Part shown: piece after piece, positions 1 to 6,073 of the stretch
Position numbering within the stretch: position 1 is the first letter of the stretch
Layout: every line of letters starts with the position of its first letter
Assembly (NCBI GenBank): GCA_003647435.1
Contig: QMMV01000126.1
Location: forward strand, 1-6,309
DNA: 6,309 bases
Origin: Deltaproteobacteria bacterium
GTDB lineage: Bacteria; Desulfobacterota; Desulfobacteria; Desulfobacterales; C00003060
Direction of reading: 5' to 3'
Program-made: the position numbers and the translations under genes
Notes under the pieces: generated by a model
Told to the model about the DNA's origin: nothing
The model's database searches: none
What the model saw: only the letters and a program-made list of their open reading frames with translations

Positions 1-104
1 GAATAATGGAATGGTGGAAGATTGGGTTATCCTGGTTCCGATGCTCTGCGTCGGAACCTCTTTTTTCTTGTACATCATTCCACTGTTCCATCATTTCATT
101 ATTC
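1..104. repeat. Long foldback enclosing a terminator hairpin
   Basis: Positions 1-19 (GAATAATGGAATGGTGGAA) are the reverse complement of 86-104 except at two places, and both of those would still form G-U pairs in RNA. The arms enclose the terminator hairpin at 34-58. The arms are built from short degenerate ATGGAA/ATGATGGAA-like units. The left arm begins at the window edge, so the repeat may extend further. It could be a dispersed palindromic repeat or a transposon relic. No protein is encoded. Confidence 0.6.
34..66 (+). terminator. Strong rho-independent terminator
   Basis: GGTTCCGATGC (34-44) pairs with GCGTCGGAACC (48-58) as an 11-bp stem, with one T-G pair and a three-base loop TCT. 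It is followed by TC and then six T (61-66). On the minus strand no T-run follows the stem, so it acts in the plus direction only. It probably ends transcription of a plus-strand gene lying left of the window. Confidence 0.8.
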
Positions 105-115
105 CCTGATGGAGT

Positions 116-144
116 TTGCAATAGGGCTAATAAACATCTATGAT
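116..144 (+). promoter_or_regulatory. Weak sigma-70-like promoter candidate
   Basis: TTGCAA (116-121) and TATGAT (139-144) are separated by 17 bases, matching the sigma-70 consensus at 4 of 6 and 5 of 6 positions. It lies about 700 bases before iorA, with an inserted element in between. There is no experimental or conservation support, and in AT-rich intergenic DNA such a match can arise by chance. Confidence 0.22.
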
Positions 145-224
145 GTCAATAGGTTATAGAAATTCCAAGACATACAATTAGAATTTATATAATGGCTGAC
201 CGAAGACCCTGTTTTTTTCAGTCA

Positions 225-252
225 GAAATTCGAAATCCGAAACACGAAATCC
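225..252 (+). repeat. Degenerate tandem heptamer, four units
   Basis: Four adjoining 7-base units read GAAATTC, GAAATCC, GAAACAC and GAAATCC. Similar units occur on the opposite strand at 444-464 and near 6031-6044, always outside genes. A further loosely similar stretch (about 284-316, ACCAAAATACGAATG and on) follows. It is non-coding, with no known function. Confidence 0.55.
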
Positions 253-334
253 GTGATGTTCTCAAGGCGTCAGCCGCAAACAATTACCAAAATACGAATG
301 TCCCAATGACCAAAACATCCTATTTGCAATGTGT

Positions 335-401
335 GTAACACTTTAGCTCTTTTAAAAAAACAGACATACACAATAATATTTTCAAAAAGCTAAACTGATA
401 C
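335..401 (+). mobile_element. Miniature inverted-repeat element, copy 1 (67 bp)
   Basis: The element starts GTAACACTTTAGCTC and ends GCTAAACTGATAC. The reverse complement of the right end (GTATCAGTTTAGC) matches the left end at 18 of the first 22 positions, giving imperfect terminal inverted repeats. It is flanked on both sides by the identical 8 bases CAATGTGT (327-334 and 402-409), a clear target-site duplication. It has no coding capacity, so a transposase would have to act in trans. An 8-bp duplication with ends beginning GTAA is typical of the IS66 family of insertion sequences; linking the element to that family is an inference from the ends alone. A longer relative lies at 6074-6215. 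Confidence 0.85.
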
Positions 402-443
402 CAATGTGTTAGTTTAGGTAATTCTGTCATTTCGTATTCGCAT

Positions 444-464
444 TTGTTTCGAATTTCGGATTTT
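444..464 (-). repeat. Degenerate heptamer patch, inverted
   Basis: Read on the minus strand, 464 to 444 gives AAAATCC, GAAATTC and GAAACAA, the same kind of unit as at 225-252 but in opposite orientation. The stretch 429-443 continues in a looser form. The two patches face each other across the inserted element at 335-401. Confidence 0.45.
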
Positions 465-465
465 A

Positions 466-834
466 CCTCAACGGACGTTTTCACTCAAGCACTATATAGC
501 CAAAACAGCGTGTAGATGCAAATGATTATTGCCGCCGAAACGCCGGCACGGCCCAGTTCATTAAATCTGTTAACGTTGATCCAAAGCTCTTGTTGACAAA
601 ACAGGAGGTTTCTTCTATTCAGATTCAGTGTGCACAGGATGGGTATCCGGGAATTGACCAAAGCGAAGGGATCGAAAGTACGACGAAAACATAGTCTCAG
701 GCAGCGGCATAGCTTCTGCGAGCGGTGATATGGCCACTTTGTTGGAAGTATGTGATTGGCACAAAGAATTTGGCGGTCTTCTTGCAATTGCCAGCCTGAG
801 TTTTTCCGTAAAACCAGGCCGCAAGTATGTGAGC
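466..834. other. Leader region before iorA, no gene recognised
   Basis: This stretch of about 370 bases precedes iorA. Minus-strand reading frames exist here but look unconvincing: one runs into the iorA start, is rich in Cys and Arg, and only its last 25 or so residues (a hydrophobic stretch ending near 485) look protein-like. A TTGACA lies at 593-598 without a good -10 box at the right distance. No riboswitch or leader-peptide structure was recognised. The iorA promoter presumably lies here but cannot be placed. Confidence 0.4.
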
Positions 835-839
835 GGAGG
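835..839 (+). promoter_or_regulatory. Ribosome binding site fixing the iorA start
   Basis: GGAGG lies six bases before the ATG at 846. This supports 846 as the start rather than the in-frame ATG at 756, whose 30 extra codons have no family-like content. Confidence 0.8.
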
Positions 840-845
840 TTTATC

Positions 846-2645
846 ATGCATCCATTATTGACAAAAGAGACAGGCAAAAAATTTCTCCTGTTGGGAAATG
901 AAGCCATTGTCAGGGGAGCGCTCGAGGCAGGAGTGGCATTCGCCACAACCTATCCCGGCACCCCCGCATCTGAAATAGGAGACGCTTTCTTTCGAATAGC
1001 GCGGGAATCGGACTTGTATTTTGAATATTCAACAAACGAGAAAGTAGCTCTCGAGACCGCCGCCGGCGCTGCCGCCTCAGGCGTGCGAACAATCTGCAGC
1101 ATGAAACACGTCGGCCTCAACGTTGCGGCAGACCCATTGATGACACTTGCATACATAGGTGTGCGCGGGGGGATGGTAATTGTGACAGCAGACGATCCTT
1201 CAATGTTTTCAAGCCAGAATGAGCAGGACAATCGGTTTTACGCCAGATTGTCCAGCCTTCCGATGCTGGAACCTGCATCATGCCAGGAGGCTAAAGAAAT
1301 GGCCAGGGAGGCCTTTGAGATCTCGGAGGCTCTGGAGTTGCCTGTAATCCTGAGAACCACAACCCGATTGAATCACTGCCGCGGGATTGTAACCATCGGC
1401 CCGCTGAAGCCCCCTGAGAACAAAGGTGCGTTTGAAAAAATCCCTTCTCGCTTTGTCACTGTCCCTGCCACCGCCAGGGTGCGCCACAGGGTACTTCTCG
1501 ATCAGGAAGAAAAAGCGCGTGATATGGCCGTGAAATCTCCCTTTAACACATTAACAGGCGAAGGCCCGTGGGGTATCGCTGCAAGCGGGATTGCTTTCAA
1601 CTACGTGGCTGATGCTATCAAAGACCTCGGCATCGAGGATAAAGTGAGGGTGCTTAAACTCGGGTTTACATATCCATTTCCAGACGTCCTGGCAGAAGAA
1701 TTCATCAGGTCGGCAGAAAAGATCCTCGTAGTGGAAGAATTAGAGCCTTTCCTTGAAGAGAATCTAAAAGTCACAGCCCACACAAACAGTTTATCCACAC
1801 CCATTTCAGGAAAAGGACCGGGTTTGTTTTCCCGGCTTTATGAATACAATCCCGGCATGGTGCGCGAGGTCATAGCACGGTTTTTTGGAGTTGATTATAC
1901 CCGTCCGGAATCGATTGATATAAAAGAAGACGGACAGCAGGTTCAACTTCCGATCCGGCCTCCTAACCTGTGTGCAGGATGTCCCCATCGGGCGACCTAT
2001 CTGGCGGTTAAAACCGCTCTCAAAGAGACTCAGACAGAAGCAATCTTCCCGACAGACATCGGTTGTTACACGTTGGGAATCCTCCCGCCTCTTGAGTGCG
2101 CCGATTTTCTCATATGTATGGGCTCAAGTGTTACCTCCGCCGCCGGCATATCAAAGGCAACCGGCAAAAAAGTAATCGCCTTCATTGGAGATTCCACGTT
2201 TTTTCACTCGGGGATCACCGGCCTTATCAATGCAGTACACAACAAGCACAACTTTATACTCATAATACTGGACAATGGCACCACCGCCATGACCGGTCAT
2301 CAGCCACATCCAGGGGTGGAAGTTGCTCCGCAAGAGTGGGACAAACCCTCTATTTCCATTGAGGCGGTAGTCAGGGCCTGCGGAGTTGAGAATGTGGCAG
2401 TGGTCAATCCGTTAAACCTGGCAAAAACCAGGAAAGCGGTAAAAGAAGCGCTTGGATCAATAGCCTTTCAGTCGTCATATCAAAGGCCATTTGTCCCCTT
2501 TATGAAAGGCGTGTTCTTGGCAAAAAAACGAAACGCCTCTTTGAAGTCGGGCCTGAATGCAACACTGATTGCACTGAATGCATTGATACATTTGCATGCC
2601 CTGCGCTTTATAAAAATCCGGATCCCCATGGCACAACAACCATGA
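846..2645 (+). CDS. iorA: Indolepyruvate:ferredoxin oxidoreductase alpha subunit, frameshifted at the C-terminus
   Basis: IorA is the large cytoplasmic subunit of indolepyruvate oxidoreductase. With IorB it converts indolepyruvate and related aryl pyruvates plus CoA to aryl-acetyl-CoA and CO2 while reducing ferredoxin, in anaerobic aromatic amino-acid breakdown or its reverse. From the ATG at 846, residues 36-43 are YPGTPASE, the pyrimidine-binding domain signature, followed by NEKVALE (64-70) and DDPSMFSSQNEQDNR (116-130). CAGCPHR (376-382) and the thiamine-diphosphate motif GDS (448-450), followed by an Asn-rich LDNGTTAMTG stretch, mark the C-terminal catalytic domain. Family similarity stops at about residue 536-540 (near 2450-2468). 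The remaining 60 or so residues of this frame are unrelated sequence, while the expected ferredoxin domain continues in the -1 frame to 2746. Correcting one lost base would give about 633 residues, normal for the family. As written, the 599-residue product would lack its iron-sulfur clusters. Identity is certain; whether the gene is broken or the base call is wrong is not. Confidence 0.93.
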   Translation: MHPLLTKETGKKFLLLGNEAIVRGALEAGVAFATTYPGTPASEIGDAFFRIARESDLYFEYSTNEKVALETAAGAAASGVRTICSMKHVGLNVAADPLMTLAYIGVRGGMVIVTADDPSMFSSQNEQDNRFYARLSSLPMLEPASCQEAKEMAREAFEISEALELPVILRTTTRLNHCRGIVTIGPLKPPENKGAFEKIPSRFVTVPATARVRHRVLLDQEEKARDMAVKSPFNTLTGEGPWGIAASGIAFNYVADAIKDLGIEDKVRVLKLGFTYPFPDVLAEEFIRSAEKILVVEELEPFLEENLKVTAHTNSLSTPISGKGPGLFSRLYEYNPGMVREVIARFFGVDYTRPESIDIKEDGQQVQLPIRPPNLCAGCPHRATYLAVKTALKETQTEAIFPTDIGCYTLGILPPLECADFLICMGSSVTSAAGISKATGKKVIAFIGDSTFFHSGITGLINAVHNKHNFILIILDNGTTAMTGHQPHPGVEVAPQEWDKPSISIEAVVRACGVENVAVVNPLNLAKTRKAVKEALGSIAFQSSYQRPFVPFMKGVFLAKKRNASLKSGLNATLIALNALIHLHALRFIKIRIPMAQQP

Positions 2646-2746
2646 TAATTGATGAAAACCTTTGTATCGGTTGCGGCTTGTGCATCCAGTTTTGTAGGAA
2701 GATCAGGCCCGTGAAGGTTAGCAGAAAGGAGACGCTAAATGGATAA
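2465..2746 (+). pseudogene. iorA: Out-of-frame C-terminal ferredoxin domain of iorA
   Basis: In the frame one base back from the upstream iorA frame, the sequence reads LSVVISKAICPLYERR, the expected link region. A two-cluster ferredoxin domain follows, ending at TAA 2744-2746. Cys codons at 2558, 2570, 2579 and 2597 give CxxxCxxCxxxxxCP; Cys codons at 2663, 2672, 2681 and 2693 give CxxCxxCxxxC. These eight cysteines would bind two [4Fe-4S] clusters that carry electrons from thiamine diphosphate to external ferredoxin. The first CxxxC spacing is one residue longer than the CxxC I expect. No start codon or ribosome binding site serves this segment, so it is the displaced 3' end of iorA. The intact reading pattern and the 8-base overlap with iorB suggest a recent single-base change or a sequence error rather than old decay. 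Confidence 0.88.
2726..2731 (+). promoter_or_regulatory. iorB ribosome binding site
   Basis: AAGGAG lies seven bases before the iorB ATG and inside the restored 3' end of iorA. In the frameshifted state ribosomes stop at 2645, about 90 bases earlier, so iorB would rely on this site instead of coupling. Confidence 0.75.
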
Positions 2747-3323
2747 ATACCGCATATATCTAACCGGCGTCGGCGGACAGGGTACCTTGCTGGCCACCGT
2801 GGTGCTGGCCGAGTCTGCGATTTATGCTGGTTACAATGTTGTAGCCAGTGAGGTCCACGGCATGGCCCAGCGCGGCGGGGTGGTAGAGTCCACCGTAATG
2901 ATTGGCGATATAAAAAGCTCCATCATCTCCGACGGCGAGGCAGATGTTCTTCTTGGCTTTGAACCATTGGAAACCTATCGAGCCATTCGGAAATGTTCAG
3001 CTGGATCTGTAGTCGTCTCAAATACGGTTCCGGTAATTCCTTACGGTGTGGCTATTGGAAAGGGTTCTTATCCGGATGTTGATAAACTCCTTGATTTCAT
3101 TGGAAGCAAGGTAAAAAGGTTGATTACCATAGATGCGCAGGTCCTGGCACAGCAAGCAGGCGCTGTCCTTTCCGCCAATATGGCCATGCTTGGCGCACTC
3201 GCCAAAAGCGGCGCACTCCCGGTCCCAAAAGAGGCATTCGAGGAGACCATCCGAACCAAGACAAAGGCAAGCTTTGTGGAAACCAATCTGCGCGCCTTTG
3301 AGCTCGGTTTAGCATCACAGTGA
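2739..3323 (+). CDS. iorB: Indolepyruvate:ferredoxin oxidoreductase beta subunit
   Basis: This is the small subunit of the IorAB complex and corresponds to the gamma domain of other 2-oxoacid:ferredoxin oxidoreductases. It is thought to help bind CoA and complete the active site formed with IorA; it carries no clusters of its own. The 194 residues match the usual length. Near the N-terminus is GVGGQG (10-15), then SEVHGMAQRGG (37-47) with the HGMAQRGG motif typical of IorB, and a conserved-looking ISDGEADVLLGFEPLE stretch (63-78). There is no signal peptide or membrane segment. The start has a good ribosome binding site and overlaps the frame-corrected iorA stop by 8 bases; the stop TGA overlaps the lepA GTG. 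The gene looks intact, which suggests the complex is, or was until recently, in use despite the iorA frameshift. Confidence 0.95.
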   Translation: MDKYRIYLTGVGGQGTLLATVVLAESAIYAGYNVVASEVHGMAQRGGVVESTVMIGDIKSSIISDGEADVLLGFEPLETYRAIRKCSAGSVVVSNTVPVIPYGVAIGKGSYPDVDKLLDFIGSKVKRLITIDAQVLAQQAGAVLSANMAMLGALAKSGALPVPKEAFEETIRTKTKASFVETNLRAFELGLASQ

Positions 3324-5116
3324 AACTTATTCGCAACTTCAGCATTATTGCCCACATCAACCACGGCAAATCAACCCTTTCTGACCGCCTTATCCAGGCG
3401 ACCGGTATCGTCTCAGACCGAAATTTCAAAGAGCAGATTTTAGATACCATGGATATAGAACGGGAGCGGGGCATTACTATCAAGAGTCAGGCCATATCGC
3501 TGCCATGGAGAGCCAAAGATGGCTTTACTTATACCTTGAACCTCATTGACACACCAGGCCATGTCGATTTCACATACGAGGTTTCACGAGCGCTGGCTTC
3601 TTGCGAAGGTGTTCTTCTCCTTGTTGATGCAAGCCAGGGAGTAGAGGCACAAACAGTTGCAAACCTCTATATGGCCATTGATCATGATCTTGAAATCATA
3701 CCGGTTATCAACAAGATCGATCTTCCGGCTGCCGATGTAGAGCGAGTAAAACGCCAGGTCAAAGATGATCTTGGACTGAACCCTGATTCAGCAATTCTCG
3801 TCTCGGCAAAGGAAGGAACCGGTATTGACAAGGTATTCGAAGCAATCGTCCAGAGACTGCCGGCACCCAGTGGAGATCCCAAAGCGCCTTTACAGGCCCT
3901 TATATTTGATTCTCACTACGATTCCTACCGTGGCACCATTGTTCATTGCAGGGTCTTTGAAGGGACCCTGAAACCTGGAGACACGATACGATTTATGTCC
4001 AACAATGCTGCTTACAAAGTAGAAGAAGTAGGAATCTTCCAGATAGAAAGGGTTTCAAAAAAATTGCTTTCCGCCGGCGAGGTAGGTTATATCATCGCAG
4101 GAATAAAGACAGTTAGCGATACGCGGTGTGGAGATACAATTACCCACGATGATCTTCCATGCTCAAGCCCGCTTCCAGGCTTCCGGGAAATCAAGCCGGT
4201 AGTCTTTTCATCCATATACCCGGTTGCCTCTGAGGGATACGAAGAGCTGGCAGCAGCCCTGGAGAAGCTGAAACTAAATGATGCCTCCCTCGTCTATGAT
4301 AGGGACGCATCGGCAGCTCTCGGTGTCGGATTCCGGTGTGGTTTTCTTGGCCTTCTCCACCTCGATGTGATCATGGAGCGTCTGGAGCGTGAATTTGGCC
4401 TTTCCTTGATCGCTACTCCCCCATCCGTAAAGTACAGGTTTATCATGAAAGACGGTACCACCATGGTCATTGACAATCCTGCTCTTTATCCCGATCCCGC
4501 CATGATTGCCGCAACCCAGGAACCCTACATCAGAGCCTCCATCATGGTGCCCGATCGATACCTGGGGCCCGTGATTAAGCTTTGCCTCGGACGCCGTGGC
4601 GTCAATGTAAAGTATCTGTACATCGGAAGCAGCAGGGTGGAGCTTACCTGTGAACTTCCACTGGCGGAAGTAATATATGATTTCTACGACAGGCTAAAAA
4701 CAGTAACTCAGGGATACGGCTCATTTGACTATGAGATGCTTGATTATCGCGACAGCCACCTCGTTAAACTCGACATCCTAATAAACGGGGAAAAGGTGGA
4801 CGCCCTGTCACAACTTGTACATCGAGATAGGGCCTATCAGCAAGCGAAGCGTGCTTGCGAACGACTCAGGCGGGAGATTCCAAGGCAGATGTTTAAGATC
4901 ACCATCCAGGGGGCTATCGGCGCTAAGGTTATCGCTCGCGAAACGGTTTCTCCTTTTCGGAAGGACGTCACGGCCAGGTGCTATGGTGGTGATATTACCC
5001 GGAAGCGAAAACTACTTGAAAAACAAAAAAAGGGGAAAAAACGGATGAAGATGGTAGGCTCCGTCATGATACCCCAGTCTGCTTTTCTTGCCGTTCTGAA
5101 GCGGGATGCAGGCTAA
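3320..5116 (+). CDS. lepA: Elongation factor 4 (LepA), ribosome-associated GTPase
   Basis: LepA/EF4 is a translational GTPase of EF-G-like shape that binds ribosomes. It has been proposed to back-translocate stalled ribosomes and to act in initiation or 30S maturation; it is usually dispensable. The 598 residues match the family. The GTPase domain (about 1-180) shows the P-loop AHINHGKST (11-19), switch I ERERGITIK (47-55), DTPGH (77-81) with catalytic His81, NKID (131-134) and SAK (162-164). EF-G-like domains II, III and V follow. The LepA-specific C-terminal domain ends with a lysine-rich stretch and then MVGSVMIPQSAFLAVLKR. The P-loop has Asn14 where translational GTPases normally have Asp. 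The start is GTG at 3320, inside the iorB stop (overlap GTGA), with no strong ribosome binding site, so translation probably depends on coupling to iorB. The adjacent lepB signal peptidase gene often found with lepA is absent here. Confidence 0.97.
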   Translation: MKLIRNFSIIAHINHGKSTLSDRLIQATGIVSDRNFKEQILDTMDIERERGITIKSQAISLPWRAKDGFTYTLNLIDTPGHVDFTYEVSRALASCEGVLLLVDASQGVEAQTVANLYMAIDHDLEIIPVINKIDLPAADVERVKRQVKDDLGLNPDSAILVSAKEGTGIDKVFEAIVQRLPAPSGDPKAPLQALIFDSHYDSYRGTIVHCRVFEGTLKPGDTIRFMSNNAAYKVEEVGIFQIERVSKKLLSAGEVGYIIAGIKTVSDTRCGDTITHDDLPCSSPLPGFREIKPVVFSSIYPVASEGYEELAAALEKLKLNDASLVYDRDASAALGVGFRCGFLGLLHLDVIMERLEREFGLSLIATPPSVKYRFIMKDGTTMVIDNPALYPDPAMIAATQEPYIRASIMVPDRYLGPVIKLCLGRRGVNVKYLYIGSSRVELTCELPLAEVIYDFYDRLKTVTQGYGSFDYEMLDYRDSHLVKLDILINGEKVDALSQLVHRDRAYQQAKRACERLRREIPRQMFKITIQGAIGAKVIARETVSPFRKDVTARCYGGDITRKRKLLEKQKKGKKRMKMVGSVMIPQSAFLAVLKRDAG

Positions 5117-5142
5117 AAGTTAACTTAACCGCATTCAGACCA

Positions 5143-5192
5143 TCCCTCCCGCTCTTCGCACGGGAAAAGGGCTTTTGGCGCTGCCGGAGGGA
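5143..5192. terminator. Hairpin between convergent genes, possible terminator
   Basis: TCCCTCC (5143-5149) pairs perfectly with GGAGGGA (5186-5192). Inside lies CCCG/CGGG (5148-5151 with 5161-5164) as an alternative stem, and AAAAGGGCTTTT. No T-run of five or more follows in either direction, so it is not a classic intrinsic terminator. Its position between the lepA stop and the end of the convergent CBS gene is the main reason to suspect a shared termination region. Confidence 0.35.
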
Positions 5193-5215
5193 GGCCTGGT
5201 ATGTTGACGTGAAAT

Positions 5216-5818
5216 CTACGGTTCCTCTACCAAGGAAGGATATTTACTGGTGAGTTCAAGAAATCGACGAAACACATCCATGAGATTTACCACGCCAACG
5301 ACTTTACCCTTTCGTGTGACTAAAGGCTGGCGGATTTTTTCGTAGAACATCACATAAATAGCCTTGTTTATGCGATCCTCTTCGTCTACTAACGGATAAA
5401 CGGGAGACATAATCTCTTTTACTTTCTTGTCGGCCTCTTTCTGGAGCAGATCCAAAAAGCTGGTATGAAGCCATGCAAAACGATGTTGGATCTCGCCAAT
5501 TTCGTCGGCTACCTCGAGCGTGCGGGAGCTGACAGCTGCGTAATACGCCCTGGAAAGCTCCGCCTTTCTGGCAGGCTCGGGTACCAGTCCTCTGATCAGA
5601 TCGTAGATGGATAATTTGCCGACAATATTTTTTGACTCATCTACAACGAAGATCGTTTTGTGATACTTACCCGGGATATTGGCTTGAATCTTTTCATAAT
5701 TTTTTTTCAGAATGCGCAAGGCAGACCTCATGGTGTCCTCCGGACCAACTGTGTCATATTCTTCAATAGGACTCATGATCTTCTTGACTCTTATTCCTTG
5801 TTCCCTTTCCTCTGTCAT
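5216..5818 (-). CDS. Protein with two CBS domains, function unknown
   Basis: This is a 200-residue soluble protein made of a CBS-domain pair. The first domain spans about residues 11-80 (VKKIMSPIEEYDTV, then TIFVVDESKNIVGKLSIYDL) and the second about 133-190 (VKEIMSPVYPLVDEEDRINK, then QPLVTRKGKVVGVVNLMDV). Both begin with the same V-K-x-I-M-S-P motif. A charged, probably helical linker (about 81-132) joins them. CBS pairs usually bind adenosine nucleotides and act as energy or ionic-strength sensors. There is no attached enzyme, kinase or transporter domain, so the partner is unknown. The start ATG (5816-5818) has a strong ribosome binding site 8 bases upstream. The gene is convergent with lepA across a 99-base spacer and is probably transcribed alone. 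It looks intact. Confidence 0.9.
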   Translation of the reverse strand: MTEEREQGIRVKKIMSPIEEYDTVGPEDTMRSALRILKKNYEKIQANIPGKYHKTIFVVDESKNIVGKLSIYDLIRGLVPEPARKAELSRAYYAAVSSRTLEVADEIGEIQHRFAWLHTSFLDLLQKEADKKVKEIMSPVYPLVDEEDRINKAIYVMFYEKIRQPLVTRKGKVVGVVNLMDVFRRFLELTSKYPSLVEEP

Positions 5819-5826
5819 TCTGCAAT

Positions 5827-5834
5827 CCTCCTTT
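5827..5834 (-). promoter_or_regulatory. Strong ribosome binding site of the CBS gene
   Basis: The minus strand reads AAAGGAGG here, a near-perfect Shine-Dalgarno sequence 8 bases before the ATG at 5818. It confirms the start choice. Confidence 0.85.
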
Positions 5835-5890
5835 GGTAAAAAGTTGTATCAACACATCACCGCTCTGTGGCGCAAGTAGGTAGCACTTCC

Positions 5891-5917
5891 CATATATGAA
5901 TCGGTAATAAATTTCAA
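5891..5917 (-). promoter_or_regulatory. Weak promoter candidate for the CBS gene
   Basis: On the minus strand TTGAAA (5917-5912) is followed after 15 bases by TATATG (5896-5891), about 70 bases before the start codon. The spacing is shorter than the usual 17 and the -10 box matches at only 4 of 6 positions. Confidence 0.22.
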
Positions 5918-5974
5918 CAGATTTTCTCCAGCTACCATCCCGACAGCGAAATCACCCCTAACATAAGTGTTTTC

Positions 5975-6005
5975 GTATCACTTTAGTCCTTTCAAAAAAA
6001 GACAG
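5975..6005 (+). mobile_element. Solo terminal repeat of the miniature element
   Basis: The sequence begins GTATCACTTTAGTCCTTTC and continues with an A-run and GACAG. It matches the left end of copy 1 at 18 of the first 22 positions and keeps the GTATCA start seen at the right ends of the other copies. No matching right end or repeat of the 8 flanking bases (GTGTTTTC, 5967-5974) follows before copy 2. It is therefore best read as a decayed or truncated relative. Confidence 0.55.
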
Positions 6006-6030
6006 AAAGAGTGTACAGGATGTTGTCATT

Positions 6031-6050
6031 CGGGTTTCGGGTTTCGGAGC
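6031..6050 (-). repeat. Degenerate heptamer patch
   Basis: CGGGTTT occurs twice in tandem (6031-6037 and 6038-6044) and is followed by CGGAGCC. On the minus strand this reads as AAACCCG units, close to the GAAATCC units at 225-252. It lies between the solo element end and copy 2. Confidence 0.4.
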
Positions 6051-6073
6051 CTGTAGCAAGCCTTAGATTTGTC

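Noticed and set aside
593..621. TTGACA (593-598) as a -35 box for iorA
   Set aside because: At 17 bases spacing the -10 position reads TATTCA, only 3 of 6 matches.
757..774. Sigma-54-like TTGGCAC...TTTGGC before iorA
   Set aside because: The spacing between the GG and GC elements is 13 bases instead of the required 10.
756..845. Upstream in-frame ATG extending IorA by 30 residues
   Set aside because: The extension has no family similarity, and the ATG at 846 has a GGAGG at ideal spacing.
485..946. Minus-strand reading frame of 153 codons before and into iorA
   Set aside because: It overlaps the iorA 5' end by 100 bases, is rich in Cys and Arg, has no ribosome binding site, and resembles no family I recognise. 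Only a short hydrophobic C-terminus looks protein-like.
2450..2528. Programmed -1 ribosomal frameshift in iorA
   Set aside because: No slippery heptamer lies in the interval where the frame changes. The seven-A tract at 2522-2528 is downstream of where family similarity already resumes in the new frame.
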